From Acanthosepion esculentum (taxonomy: Eukaryota; Mollusca; Cephalopoda; Sepiida; Sepiidae), in assembly GCA_964036315.1 (NCBI GenBank), contig OZ038496.1:13054883-13118882 (forward strand): a DNA stretch of 64,000 bases, read 5' to 3'. Of this stretch, positions 31,749-43,199 are shown piece after piece. How positions within the stretch are numbered: the first letter of the stretch is position 1; each line of letters starts with the position of its first letter. The position numbers and the translations under genes are program-made. The notes under the pieces were generated by a model. It saw only the letters and a program-made list of their open reading frames with translations, ran no database searches and was not told where the DNA came from.

Positions 31749-32703
31749 CATTGCTGCTCGATAAAAGTGACTCACCTGATTTTTTTCACTAAATGTTCTC
31801 TTCTCCGATGAAACGAAAGTTGAGCTAAATTCAAAGGATAAGCGATCTAAAATCCGAAGAAGAAGCTTTGAAAGCTCTTTGAATTTAGAAGCAAGTACTG
31901 TCAAGCATCCGTTCAGTATAATGTTCTGGGGATGCTTTTCATTTCATGGAACTGGTTTCTTAAAACCTATTGAAAAGACCCTCAGGAGCGAGCAGTAGAA
32001 GAGAATTTTAGAGTCTTATCTGCTCCCTTCTGCTGAAGAGGTGCAAATTGACCCCACCAATCTCATTTTTATGCAGGATAATGCTCCCTGTCACAAATCA
32101 AAATTGATGAAGGAATACTTTGATGAGAAGCAGGTGAGTGTTATGACATGGCCGCCCCAATCTCCTGACCTCAACCCCATAGAAAACTTATAGAGCATTA
32201 TAAAGTACAGGCTCTCGAGAAAGCAGTTGAGCAACAAAGAGGATTTGATTGTGAATTTCATATCCGAATGGGATTCAATGCTTGGAGATGAGATTTGCCA
32301 GAACCTAATCAAGTCAATGCCAAAAAGGATTGAAAAGGTTATTCAAAATAAAGGCGGACCCATAGATTATTAAATATTTCGAACTACATTATCTATTATA
32401 AATAAATGATACCTCTATTATTCTTTATTTAAAGCTGTTCGGTTATGTTTCTATTGATTACTAGTTGCAGGAAAATAAGTGAGTCACTTTTTTTTCACAG
32501 AGTTTTTTCCCTAAATCTCATTTATATCCAAAATTATAATTATCAATAGAATACCTTAGGGTGAGTAAACTTTTTTTACTAGGTGTTCTGGAAGGGGTCT
32601 TTATATTAGTAAGATTAAAAATGAGTTTGACTCCCAAAAACAACAGGCGAAAAAATTTTTAAGTAAAAAAAATCAGGTTAGTCACTTTTATCGAACAGCA
32701 CTG
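31749..32703 (+). mobile_element. Tc1-type element, internally deleted copy 1
   Basis: The right end AAAAGTGACT-complement and TCGAACAGCACTG is followed by TA. The left end is slightly eroded (TTGCTGCTCGATAAAAGTGA). The transposase starts at its first catalytic block (TTCTCCGATGAAACG, FSDET) right after the terminal region and runs to GGPIDY. The frame has stops at SEQ-stop-KRILES and NL-stop-SII, so it is inactive. The N-terminal DNA-binding domain is missing, as in the other two copies. Confidence 0.85.
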
Positions 32704-32764
32704 TATGTCCGAAACAAACGAATCAGCGGGAACATATTAAGTCACAAAGAACGGCAATGATCAA

Positions 32765-33520
32765 ATTCTTGTAAACTATCAATCTCTTTTTGTTCTGGAT
32801 TTATTCCTTAATTAAATGGTTTTTTCGTTTAATATTTCACTAGCTTCTTATTGGTTGAAAATAAAAATAAGAAGTTTCGAATACTTGTAAGCCGTAAATC
32901 TCTTTTTGCCCCGTAATTGTCTGAAAATAATATATTTTTGTAAGGTTTATCTAGATTCTTATTGGTTAAAAATTAAGGATAATAAGATAAAAATTCTTGT
33001 AAACTATGAATCTATTTTTACACAGTAATTATTCTGATAATTATGTATTTTTGTAGGGTTTATCTAGCTTATTATTGATTAAAAATTAAGGCTAATAAGT
33101 TACAAATTCTTGTAAGCTTGTTTTCTTCAAATATACAACCTTTTTAATTAAAATATTTTAAGTTAAAGACAGACACAAAGAGATCCCGCTTTGCTACTTT
33201 GTCCAGGCGTTTGTAGAGTAATTATTTATATTTCAGCTTTCTTTAAACAAACAATTCTGAAGATAATATATTTTTGTAAGGTTTATCTAGCTTCTTATCA
33301 GTCAAAAAATCTTATAAAACATTTTTAAAATTCTTATAAAAACTAAAAAAATTTTCTTATTGGTTAAAAATTCTTATATTCCATGAATCGATTTTGTGTA
33401 GTATTTAATCTATACTTAAAAGTTTGTTTGTATGATTTAACCAGCCTCTTGTTGGTTAAAAATTAGAATGGCGGTATTCAAATTCTTGAAAGTTCTATTC
33501 CTGTTTTTGCATAGAATTTA
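32765..33520. repeat. Degenerate tandem repeat, unit about 110 bp
   Basis: Units contain AAATTCTTGTAAACTATGAATC, AATAATATATTTTTGTAAGG and TTTATCTAGCTTCTTATTGG. About six units are present, one interrupted by repeat K. Confidence 0.7.
33119..33248. repeat. Repeat K, copy 1
   Basis: AAAGACAGACACAAAGAGATCC, CGCTTTGCTACTTTGTCCAG and AGTAATTATTTATATTTCAG recur almost identically at 37024-37165 and, more diverged, at 37270-37390. Confidence 0.8.
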
Positions 33521-33524
33521 TGAT

Positions 33525-34020
33525 CAAAGTTAGTAGTTGTTTGCTACACGTTAAACAGAAAAGTTTATAGACCTAAGGATACGTTCATCTCTGATTAGGG
33601 TATTCGGTGTGCTAAGATAATTTGCGCTGATATCAAGGCAAATTAGAATTGTTGGACACTAGCAGTGACCCCTTGAGATTTGTAAATGACTGATGAAATT
33701 AAATAGAAGGAAGAGAGAAAGGTTAGGGAATAAACTTTTATTTGCCTGCGGATAGGTGAGCGACAGTTCGTGCGCGAAATATCGTTGAAACGCAAGATCT
33801 CGCAATAATAAAATATGGAGACGTCATCAACGAATCGAAGAGGGATACTTTTCAACGGAGGTAACCATGGTAGCCGAGGCCCGCAGATAATGAAATGATC
33901 GGGCACATACCGTAATGTGATAGTGTGAATGTTGATCCTCGAACAGCAGGGCCCAAACGTTGTGCGTTCGCTCTTCGCAGACAGCACTATATTTTGCCTT
34001 GATAACAAACGAAGCAAAGA
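33525..34020. other. No gene recognised
   Basis: The minus-strand ORFs at 33643-34017 and 33827-34057 overlap each other in different frames and contain no motif I recognise. Confidence 0.4.
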
Positions 34021-34024
34021 TTAA

Positions 34025-34380
34025 GATATGCTTTAAGACATTTTTATGTTTATACATTCTTTTTATCGATACAAATATTTAAGTAAATGCTCTGTTTATA
34101 ATAAACAGTATTAAACAATATTTTTGAATGTCCGAGAAATTTTCATAGAAAATATCCGTCTTCAGACAGGAATCGAACCTGTATCCTATACAGAACCGTC
34201 ATATAGCTTGACGAGCCTTTAACCGATTTGTCCACAGAGGAGAGTTCGATTAGCAAGGGGAATTTACTGTCTTTAAACTACAATCTTCCATGAATATCTC
34301 ACGTACATTCATATCTGCTCAAAGCGTATCCAAATGTAAACAAACGATGTCACACATTATGAAAGGGACAAAGTCCGACA
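34025..34380 (-). mobile_element. SINE-1, full-length minus copy
   Basis: The same order as the 22.26 kb copy: tail, CAGGAATCGAACCTGTATCC, TTTGTCCACAGAGGAGAG, then CATTCATATCTGCTCAAAGC and CACACATTATGAAAGGGAC. Confidence 0.75.
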
Positions 34381-34620
34381 ATTATTTTTAAGACATTTTT
34401 ATGTTTATACATTTTTTTATAGATACAAATATTTAAGTAAATGCTCCGTTTTTATAATAAACAGTATTAAACAACATTTACCTGCCTGAAAGTCCGAGAA
34501 ATGGACAAAGTCCGACAATTATTTTAAGACATTTTTATAAAAAGTATGTATAAACATAAAAATGTCTTGAAATAATTGTCGGACTTTGTCCAGTTCATAA
34601 TGTGTGACGTTATTAAGAAA
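34380..34620. mobile_element. SINE-1 tail pieces in opposite orientations
   Basis: A minus-strand tail (34380-34500) is followed by GGACAAAGTCCGACAATTATT, and a plus-strand tail ends CAGTTCATAATGTGTGACG. This is a fold-back of the SINE 3' part. Confidence 0.65.
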
Positions 34621-34689
34621 TATCTAGAATACGGTTTTTTGCTCCACAGTTGGGTAGACAATTAGAAGTTGATACTTTTTTATTTACAT

Positions 34690-34965
34690 TGTTTAGACTG
34701 TTTTTTCTCGTCTTTATTGTCATATTCACGACGTTTCGGCCGTTGTACGCTCCGGCCTTCTTCAGGGTTTGTCCATATTTCTGACATGCGGTATTGCAAC
34801 TATTTACGACACATTTCGTAATTATATGAGTTTTAACTACTTACATTATCCACATTGTTCCGATTATTGTTCTTAGCTTCATTGTAATATTCACGACGTT
34901 TCGCCCGTTGTACGCTCCGGCCTTCTTCAGGTGATTGGGGCTTCGAACTGAACCGTTTATTTCGT
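34690..34965 (-). repeat. Repeat A, two units
   Basis: Two CTGAAGAAGGCCGGAGCGTA/CGAAACGTCGTGAATAT blocks on the minus strand, 160 bp apart, with the AATAAACGGTTCAGTTCGA-type upstream region at 34940-34960. Confidence 0.7.
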
Positions 34966-35029
34966 GTACAGTATATTTTTTAAATACTAATATTAACCAA
35001 TTATGGAGACTACCAGCGATTTTTGTAAC

Positions 35030-35548
35030 AGTACAGGCTGTACTAATCGATGGTAGTTTCCATTCTCCTATATGGATGTGAAACGTGGACACTGTTGGCC
35101 GATATAGAGAGAAGGATCCAATCGTTTGAGAACAAATGCATGAGAAACCCCCTGGGCATTTTTTATTGGGAACAAAAAACCAATGGATTTGTGCGGAAAA
35201 GGTTAAAAGTTTTGTAGGACTCTAGGAATCTCTTCTCATCACTGTCAAACGGAGAAAAATGGCGGTGGTTTGGACACATTACTAGGCACGATAGCCTGTG
35301 CAAGACCGTCATGCAAGGCACCGTTGAAGATGGACGTAGGAGAGGACACCAAAGTAAAAACTGGTTGGACAATGTCAAAAATGGACAGGTATGACTGTAC
35401 CAGAATTACTGATGGGTGCCGTTAATAGAGCGTCGGGGAAAAGACATAGTGTGGCTTCTGCATTCGGATCCCCCACCCCACGATTACAAAAGTCAAGGGG
35501 AGGAGGAGGAGGAGGAGGAGGAGGAGGAGGAGGATGATGATGATGATT
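35030..35548 (+). pseudogene. RTE-like LINE C-terminus with trinucleotide tail
   Basis: Plus-strand codons give VSILLYGCETWTLLADIERR, IQSFENKCMR, then after frame breaks WRWFGHITRHDSLCKTVMQG and GRRRGHQSKNWLDNVK. YGCETW and RRRGHQ..NW are landmarks of the C-terminal region of animal RTE-like LINE proteins. It ends in (GGA)n(TGA)n at 35497-35546. Short tandem tails are normal for RTE-type LINEs. Stops at LKVL-stop and later show decay. Confidence 0.75.
35497..35546. repeat. (GGA)n then (TGA)n
   Basis: About ten GGA followed by four TGA units, shared as a tail by the LINE on each side. Confidence 0.95.
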
Positions 35549-36235
35549 AACAAAATACAATGCCCAAGAGCCACTCAAGGTAGAGGGCTACTGTGTGGTG
35601 TTGCATGAGCGTAAAAAAAAAGGCAAGGAGAGATATTCATGGAGTTATGCAAGAAAGATAAGGGTTGACCCTCGACTTGAAGAGGTCAAGATTGTAATGA
35701 CTGGGAAAGCATAGAGCCCGGAAATTGTTCCACAGAGCAGTAGTTTTGGGGAAGAAATTGTCCGAATGGAACTTATTTCTTACGACTTGAATACGAAGGG
35801 AAATGAGGGTGAGTCACACTTGACTAAGTGGCATGGTGGGTCCCAGTTGTAAAGGCTAGGGCTGGTGGAACTAAGGAATGTAGCCTTGGAAATAGCAAGA
35901 GAGCAGCGATAGGATTGTGGCGTTTCGTGTTTGGGAAACGGATTGTAGGGTGGAAAAATAAGTCATCACCCTCAAGGTCGCATAGTCGCTTTTGAACTCT
36001 ACCAAGACAAACAAGTGGGGATTGGGGTCTTCCAGCCAGGATATGGTAACGACACCCTATGTTGTAAAAAGAGAGTATAAAGGGGAGAGTCAGTAACTTA
36101 CTGGTGCTGTAAAATGGACCAACGCCCCTTCAGCATCTTTGGCAAAACAAGGAACCTTCTTGACAGAAAACCCATCCAACATGATAAGTGAAAGTTCAGG
36201 GTCGACTCAGTACTGTTGGAATATCAATAATTTGT
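35548..36235 (-). pseudogene. LINE-B fragment, minus strand
   Basis: Landmarks CAAGAGCCACTCAAGGTAGA, ATAAGGGTTGACCCTCGACT, AAAGCATAGAGCCCGGAAAT and GTGAGTCACACTTGACTAAG are shared in order with 59.92-60.56 kb, and in part with 58.56-58.68 kb. The sister copy at 60.1-60.3 kb has recognisable protein similarity to LINE-C (HRRGATSLSLLYRYCHG), so this is a separate Jockey/CR1-like family. No intact frame is left. Confidence 0.6.
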
Positions 36236-36339
36236 TTTTGGCCATAGTCAATGTTACAAACCAACGGGACTAGTTTAGAGGAGTTGCTAGGCTCTGGTCT
36301 TCCAGATTTCTGGAGGTGAACCTATAAACTTTCTCCCAA

Positions 36340-36720
36340 AGACCCAAAGAATTGTGAGTTCAATACCACGTCACAGCAGTGTAAACCAGAACTTAGAGAG
36401 TTGAGTTAAAAGAAAATAACGGAGACATCCGGAAAAGTCATGGCATGTGGAACTAGAACAATCTACCCCGGTGGGCGAAATAAAGAATTTGGATCGAAAT
36501 ACCAATCACCTGAAGAAGGCCGGAGTGTACAGCGGCGGAAACGTTGTGAATATGACAATGAGGATGGGAATAACAGTTCGAATAATGTAAATAATGCAAG
36601 GAATCATAATACCTCATCGCAGAGATCCAATCACCTGAAAAAGGCCGGAGCGTACAACAGCCAAAACGTTGTGAATATGGCAATGAAGATGAGGATAACA
36701 GTCCGAATTTCTATGGCCTA
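36340..36720 (+). repeat. Repeat A, plus copy with one and a half units
   Basis: Upstream GAACTAGAACAATCTACCCC, then two CTGAARAAGGCCGGAG boxes (36509 and 36636), each with ACGTTGTGAATATG and a GATGAGGATAACAGTCC-type tail. Confidence 0.75.
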
Positions 36721-37700
36721 TTTAAGACCGAAATCTAAATATTTTGAATGCAATTGTATGGCTACAATTAAATATATGTTACACATAATTTTATACTTTT
36801 TGAGTGAAGGTATGTTTATTTTAGATATGTAATTTATATATCATAAAATGTATTGAATTTTTCTATTTCTTTAGCATTGTATTGATTGTAATTTTAATAT
36901 ACAAATTTTCTATTGCTAATCTATTTGTCTATACAATACTAAAAGTCTGTGACTGCTTGCGTGCTTGTCTTGAGCGTCCACCCGGTGGATCATGATTTAC
37001 GAGTTGTTTATACAGTAGTTTTATTTTTATTTTCTTCAAACATACAACCTTTTTAATTAAAATATTTTCAAGTTAAAGACAGACGCAAAGAGATCCCGCT
37101 TTGCTACTTCGTCCAGGCGTTTGTAGAGTAATTATTTATATTTCAGCTTTCTTTAAACAAACTATATTTTAAATATTTAAAAAATATTTTTAAGTTAATC
37201 TGATTCAAAAAATATTTTAGGTGAATATCATTTAAAAAAGGAGTTGATTATACAGGAAATATATTTATTTTATCTTTCTTCAAACAGACATTTTTTAAAA
37301 TTAAAAGACAGACACAAAGAGATTCCGATTTGCTGTTTCGTCCAGTTTGTAGAGCAATTATTTATATTTCGGTTTTCTTTGAACAATATTTTCAATATGT
37401 AAAAAACATTTTGCATATTTAAAAAATATTTTCAAGAGAATACGATTTACAAATATTTTTTAACATATTTAAAGTTCAAGTTTATCCCAGAAGTTTTATT
37501 CCTATTAACTGCTGTAAACAATCAGTAAAATGTTAAACATGAACTTGTAAACCAGACCATGGATGACACAAATGAATTGAAATATTTAACTGAATCATAA
37601 TAAATATAGAATGTTGAAATCAACTTCAACTTTTTATAATCTGAACGAACGGATCACTGGTAGTTTACTTTTATTATAAAAATGCACTGATTTTTGGTTG
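36720..37700. other. No gene; AT-rich with two repeat K copies
   Basis: Repeat K lies at 37024-37165 and 37270-37390. A segment at 36945-37010 (AAAGTCTGTGACTGCTTGCG, GTCCACCCGGTGG) could be the end of an unrecognised mobile element. Confidence 0.5.
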
Positions 37701-37855
37701 TGATCACTATTTGCCCATAGTTGGGGCCCTAACAGTTGCTACCGCCCCGGTTCAGTTTGGATCTGGGAACAACAACAATTAAGTGGTAGCTCCATGCTCC
37801 TTAAAACTCCTGATGCCGGGTATAGTTTATCGTCATACCCAGGACAGGGAGATAA
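37695..37855 (+). repeat. Repeat P copy
   Basis: TATTTGCCCATAGTTGGGGC through AGTTTATCGTCATACCCAGG. One unit of the upstream array (TTATAAAAATGCACTGATTT) precedes it. Confidence 0.7.
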
Positions 37856-37914
37856 AAACTCGCACTATACTCGAATATATATAGCATAAGTGCCATTTTG
37901 TTTCTATTTTCCTT

Positions 37915-38440
37915 AGAACTTCTTCGTTATAATATTTGATACTCACAAGACAGATTGAGGGAAAGAGCTGCAGAGGAAAGAAGCGCTAAAAAAAACTCGA
38001 TGGGCTTGAGCAAATGGATGGTAAAGCAGGGTTTGGTAGAGATAAAAATAAAATCGCTTCAAAGATGAAGAAGAGACTTGAAGCAACAGAAACAAGGTTC
38101 TACAGAAAGATGCTGAGGATACCATGGACCGAACATGTGAGCAACGACGAGGTTTTGGAAACAAAAAGAAAACTTATAGTTAACATCAGGAAGAGGCAGT
38201 TGAAATTCTGGGGCACGTAATGAGGAAGGACAGCTTGGAAAATCTGATACTCACAGGACAGATTAAAAGAAAGGCGGACAGAAGAAAACAACGCGACAAA
38301 TACTTGGTGGGCTTGAGTAAATGGATGGTAAAGCAGGGTTTGGGAGAGATAGCAAAAAAGACAAAACCTATTAAGAGCTACAAGGGAGAAGAAGAAGTGA
38401 AGGGCCATGATCGCCTACGTCTTGAATGGATACGGCACAT
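37915..38440 (+). pseudogene. RTE-like LINE C-terminus with a partial tandem duplication
   Basis: The main body encodes KMKKRLEATETRFYRKMLRI, PWTEHVSNDEVLE, RKRQLKFWGT and, after frame changes, GRTAWKI and a basic tract, ending in GGGCCATGATCGCCTACGTC. The stretch 37935-38035 duplicates 38245-38340 (GATACTCACARGACAGATT through GGATGGTAAAGCAGGGTTTG). Frameshifts and stops throughout. Confidence 0.8.
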
Positions 38441-38449
38441 AAAAGAAAG

Positions 38450-39195
38450 GAGAAGGTCTTCCAGCATTTCAAGGGATTTAAAATTGAAATTTGAATTTAA
38501 ATGATTTGTCCGAAGACAAAGAAATGCATAAATTTGTTGCAGCCTTTATCAGTTTTTTAAAAATCAATAAAAATTGGCAATTAATCAATTTTTAAATACA
38601 CATTCCCGAGAAAAAAAGGAAAAATTTTTTAAAGATGTGTATATTTCCTTTTAAAGCACATCTTTTTAATATTTGGTAATGCTGATCTCAATTTAAATAT
38701 ACTATCGTGATTTTTATTTTTTCAGGCAGAATTTTGATAGCTATTTATACCGGTTTTCTCAGATTTCTCTTATAAAAATATTTCACTTTCTTGGAGGGCT
38801 GGAAAAAGTAAATAGAACAACGGTTTGCTTAGAAACATTTCAGCGATTACGATGAAAATGCAAGAAAGATGGTACAAGACAGTGAATTAAAACTCACTGT
38901 CGACTTAATTAGCCGGACACAAATCTTCTTCCATGAAAATTTCTATCAACCATTGACGTAGCAGCAATTTAATACTTACAGACAGTTACACGTGGGCATG
39001 CCGACCTGCTGAATTTAATTTCAAGCATTGATATGGGAAAGAAAGTGGCTTTGAACCTGGCATATCAGTTGATGCCAGACGGTCGACATTTAAAAAAAAA
39101 AAACGGATGATTTATTATGATTTTCCCGCACAACTTTTTCTGGGATTTACAGAGAATGGTCAGAAAAAGAAAAAAAAATTCCTGAGAACGGTAGA
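38450..39195. other. No gene recognised
   Basis: Unique-looking AT-rich sequence. Confidence 0.5.
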
Positions 39196-39199
39196 GAGA

Positions 39200-39452
39200 T
39201 CGGTGCAAAAGGGTCAGACTGATCCAAGCTCATAGTATCTTAGTATGGCACTGTATTGATGAGAAATTGGGAAAGATGTCTACAGGACCTCCAGGATAGG
39301 TTGGTAGAAGAAAGCGAGAGAAAAGTACTAAACATCAACTGCAAGAAAACAGAAAGCATGGCAATTAGCAAACAAATAAGCCAAAGATGCTAGTTATGAA
39401 TTGGAGATATAAACATCAAGCAGGCGCAAAAGTCTAAATATCTTGGAAGCGT

Positions 39453-39454
<2 letters not shown>
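39200..39454 (+). pseudogene. RTE-like LINE reverse transcriptase end, left half of a split copy
   Basis: Codons for LQDLQDRLVEESERKVLNIN, CKKTESMAIS and KYLGSVL lie in one frame, with two stops between. This is the thumb/connection region after the reverse transcriptase active site. The reading stops at 39454 in a tetranucleotide array and resumes at 40607. Confidence 0.8.
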
Positions 39455-39524
<70 letters not shown>

Positions 39525-39826
39525 AGTCTATTCATATCTATGTCTGTCTGCTCATTATCTATGTATATATGTAGCTGTCTATCTATGTCAGTCAGTTCAT
39601 ATCTATGTCTGTCTGCTCATTCTATCTATCTATGTCAGTCTGTTCATTTCTATCTATGTCAGTCTGATCATTATCTATCTACCTAATCTATCCATCTATC
39701 TATCTATGTCAGTCTTCTCTTTTTATATCTATCTATCTATCTATCTATCTATCGATCGACCGATCGATCAACCGATCGATCGATTTATCTATGTCAGTCT
39801 GTGCATTATCTATCTATCTATCTATC

Positions 39827-39897
<71 letters not shown>

Positions 39898-40045
39898 GTC
39901 TGTCTGTATATCTATCTATGTTAGTCTACTCATTATCTATCTATCTATCTATGTCAGTCTGCTCATTTTATATCTATATACCTATCTATCTATCTATCGA
40001 TCGATTTATCTATGTCAGTCTGTGCATTATCTATCTATCTATCTA

Positions 40046-40096
<51 letters not shown>

Positions 40097-40345
40097 CTAT
40101 TTGTCTGTCTATCTATCTATCTATGTTAGTCTACTCATTATCTATCTATCTATCTATCTATATATGCCAGTCTGTTCATATCTATTTATGTCAGTCTGCT
40201 CATTATCTATCTATCTATCTACCTATATATCTATCGATCGATTTATCTATGTCAGTCAGGCATTATCTATCTATGTCAGTTTGCTCATTATCTATCTATC
40301 TATCTATGTCAGTATGTTCATATCCGTCTATCTATCTATATATCA
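39455..40345. repeat. Compound (TCTA)n/(AT)n array of about 0.9 kb
   Basis: TCTA runs alternate with (AT)n arrays (39474-39520, 39832-39895, 40050-40092) and with repeated ATGTCAGTCTGYTCAT units. It directly continues the 3' end of the minus-strand SINE-2 to its right. The long YIYI and LSIYLS reading frames here are artefacts. Confidence 0.95.
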
Positions 40346-40606
40346 TCGCGGCAATGCGAAGGATCCTTTCTTTAGCTGTGATAATATATACTACCCCTGG
40401 GCTACATAGAGTTTTGAATTCAATGTTACTTTCACCTAGACAGGTTGCCACCCAAGGCTGTATAATCTGTCTGTCCTGCTATTTACCCATAACTGAGGGT
40501 GGAAGAAGGGGATTCATTCCTTTCCCAAGGGTAATAGTACATAAGTAAATGTAATGGATTCGACTGGAATTCGAACTCGGCTCTCTGCTATTCATTACTC
40601 CACCGT
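40346..40606 (-). mobile_element. SINE-2 with giant tetranucleotide tail
   Basis: Read on the minus strand, the head CGGTGGAGTAATGAATAGCA and GAGCCGAGTTCGAATTCC is at the right. The body (GGGTAAATAGCAGGACAGAC) and the 3' part then run leftward into the TAGA-type array. It sits exactly inside a LINE codon series. Confidence 0.85.
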
Positions 40607-41090
40607 TTAACAGAGGATGGAAGATGCGAAAGAGGTATTCCAAAAGCCAAACAAAGTGCCGAGAAACGGAGGAAATTCGTTGAAAACAAAGAAAAGAGTG
40701 ATCCATTGCTATTCGGTAGCCATCCTCATGTATGGCAGTGAAGGTTGGACAGTTTCTACGAGGAAAAAAACAGAAGCAACCGAAATGTGTTTCTACAGAA
40801 GGATACTGAGAATTTCATGGATGTAATCAACAATGAAGTCTTAAAGAAAATGGCACCAGAAAGAACAGTTCTACTCAAAATCAAGAAAAGACAGTTTAAA
40901 TTCCTTGGACACATAATGAGGACTGAGGGCTTGAAAAACTCAACCCTCAGGAGGCTTATAAATGGCCACTTACCTGACACGCTTGGGTGAATGGGTGGCG
41001 GAACGCGGGGGCATAGTAAAGGAAGATACGAGATAGAAAGTACTGGAGAGCCATGATTGCTTACGTCATGAAATGACGCGGCACATCACG
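40607..41090 (+). pseudogene. RTE-like LINE C-terminus, right half of a split copy
   Basis: Resumes with LTEDGRCER, then KKRVIHCYSVAILMYGSEGW, KTEATEMCFYRRILRISWM, and in a second frame NNEVLKKMAP, KRQFKFLGHIMRTEGLKN. The 3' end GAGCCATGATTGCTTACGTC matches the other family members. One frameshift lies at about 40825. Confidence 0.85.
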
Positions 41091-41094
41091 ATCA

Positions 41095-41405
41095 CGAATC
41101 CCGTAACTCTTTCGAGTCGTAGGAGCACCACATGTACTGCAGCTATAGCAACAGTGGTGTGTCTTGGGCAAGCTAACCTGACGGAGCCCAACCCTCTCCA
41201 GGCTGGTTTGAATTGAAATATTTCCTTCTCCTACACCGGTTTCAATCCAAGGCTAGAGAATCCAACCTGGCCTGCTATTTACCCATAGGTAGGGGGAGAA
41301 GAGATGGTATTAGCGTCTAAGTGAATCTAACGAACTCGAGTGGAATTCGAACTCTGCTCTCCGATTTCTCAATCCGAGCAGCAATTGTTTACTTTCACCG
41401 TGCCT
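41095..41405 (-). mobile_element. SINE-2, near full-length minus copy
   Basis: Complement of the head (GAGTGGAATTCGAACTCTGC), body (GGCCTGCTATTTACCCATAG) and 3' end (CACATGTACTGCAGCTATAG). It directly abuts the LINE 3' end. Confidence 0.8.
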
Positions 41406-42088
41406 CCGTACGTGGGACATAGAAGAATTCAAATAACCATTCTTTACAACGGAGAAATACAGTAGATGGGGCAGAAGACCAGAGAGGGTACCATTCTTGT
41501 CAGATAAGAACAAGAACCTGAGAATAGGATTCCGTGCGGATGAACAACATCAAGATTATAGAAACTTCGAAAAACATTGCCAGGTCTAATGAGCCTCGAT
41601 TTCTGCAGGGTCATTTAGATTGGAGAAAGGGCCAGAATTTGGCGTAAACAATATGAAAGTAATCGTCGCGGCCTACCTTTTAACAACGCTTATAGCTGGT
41701 GGTGGTGTTATAATAGTATTTTCTTGACATTCGTTCGGAGCCTGGGTCCCAAGAAGACATCATTCAACTGATACATCCCTCATAGGCATTGTTGCTAACC
41801 CCTCAACTCAATTTATTACAATTCTGTATACATCCTCTGGTTACTATTTCCAGCGGCGTCACAAATCAAAAATACGACAGATTGATGTATGGAATACGAT
41901 AATGTAATCTGCGCAGTCATCAAATCCCATCTCAATCTCATAAAGCACCTTTGAGATGTGTTGAAAATGTAGTTTCAAATCCTGGATGTCGGGCCAAACT
42001 ATCTAGAAACTTTCAAGAAGCCATAATAACAGCATGGACGTGAATTTTGAACGAATTCTTCAATGACATCGTCGAATCAATATCAAGT
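41406..42088. other. No intact gene; possible old transposase scrap
   Basis: Around 41915-42060 the plus strand has a HLNLIKHLRDVLKM-like run with stops, reminiscent of the region around NPIEHLW in Tc1-type transposases. The match is weak and I do not rely on it. Confidence 0.3.
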
Positions 42089-42459
42089 ATAGGGTGACCC
42101 AAAACAACGGGAATTTTTCAAGTGCGTATTGCCAGACATGAGCAAGTGGCAACACTGCGAGACAGTGACCTTGAGCAAGTAAACATTTCGCAATTTTAGT
42201 AACGAGAATGAAATTCACAGTATCCCAGCTGAGATGTTGCAGCAGTCAATGAGGAATCTCAACAGCAGATTTCAAGAATGCATTCGTACAGGAGGACGCC
42301 ATCTACAGGACGTAATTTTTAAAAAATGAAAATTCCATCATTGTTTCTTAAATGGCATGTTTTAAGGTTTCAATTACTATGAATTAAATATTTTTCTTCC
42401 ATCACTCTTGGTTTTATTGGATTGTTTAAAAAGTTCCTGTTTTTTGGGGTTAACCTATA
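42089..42459 (+). mobile_element. MITE-3 with inverted ends and a transposase tail
   Basis: AGGGTGACCCAAAACAACGGG at the left and the complement of the right end (AGGTTAACCCCAAAAAACAGG) form the termini. The plus strand encodes PAEMLQQSMRNLNSRFQECI, then RTGGRHLQDVIFKK and a stop, the usual last 35 residues of IS630-type transposases. Everything else is deleted. Confidence 0.7.
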
Positions 42460-42500
42460 TATAAATATATATATATATGCACACACACACATATATATAT
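42460..42500. repeat. Short (AT)n/(AC)n tract
   Basis: ATATAT and ACACACAC blocks. Confidence 0.9.
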
Positions 42501-42507
42501 ATTTCTG

Positions 42508-42912
42508 GTGACTGGACCATCCCACACAGGGAGGAGAACTCAGTCATGGCTTTCAGACAATTTCTACGACCACATTACCCCTTATATCTGTCCACCTAAC
42601 TCCCCAGACTCCAACTCCCTTGATTATTATGCGTGGGGCGCAGTTGAGCGAATGACCAACTACACTCCATGTAACGCCAAAGATAAACTGAAGGCAAGGA
42701 TCATGGCAGCATTCACCAACTTAAAAAAGGAGACCACCCAGAAGAGTTGCAGGAGATTCTGAAGTCGTCTGAAGGCCGTGGTTGAAGCCAATTTTATTAA
42801 ATAAATTTACTCTTTAGTATTTCAAGATATTTGTTTAATTTTGGTAAATATATCTGTGATACCAGTGTTGTTTTCATTCTTGCGTCATTTAGACGACAAT
42901 TTATCCATTGTA
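42508..42912 (+). pseudogene. Mariner-like transposase C-terminal third
   Basis: Residues WLSDNFYDHITPYICPPNSP are followed by SNSLDYYAWGAVER, where LDYY.WG holds the final aspartate of the catalytic triad in mariner-type (DD..D) transposases. KDKLKARIMAAFTNLKKET and CRRF, then after a stop SRLKAVVEAN, complete the C-terminus. The element end GACGACAATTTATCCATTG lies at 42892-42912. The second catalytic aspartate and the DNA-binding domains are missing. The 10.4 kb derivative belongs to the same family. Confidence 0.75.
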
Positions 42913-43199
42913 TATAAAGAACTAAATTAATCAAAACTTTGGGTAACGCAGTAGTAGGCTCAAGGGCGTTCAATGTTCGATCACTTATTTAATCCTTTTT
43001 CCAAAATTCCGTAGCAATTAATTTGGGGAGCACCAGGTGTTATCTACTTATACTCGACGATTCAATTATTTTCAGCATCCAAAATCTTGAGAAATTCATT
43101 TATTGTTGTCAACCTGATCGGATTCTGAACTTCTTAGATTGACAATTTTCAATAAATGACAGCTGTGATGATGTAATTAATTTTGTCTTCCAGATCAGC

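Noticed and set aside
33643..34057. Overlapping minus-strand ORFs of 124 and 76 codons
   Set aside because: Different frames, no recognisable domain, and the right end overlaps a SINE-1 tail.
35375..35578. Polyproline ORF on the minus strand
   Set aside because: Produced by the (GGA)n LINE tail read in reverse.
39520..40409. Overlapping 130-200-codon ORFs rich in LSIYLS
   Set aside because: They are frames through the (TCTA)n tail of SINE-2, open in all three plus frames.
41915..42060. Tc1-type transposase fragment
   Set aside because: Only a weak HLNLIKHL-like run with several stops; no inverted ends found.
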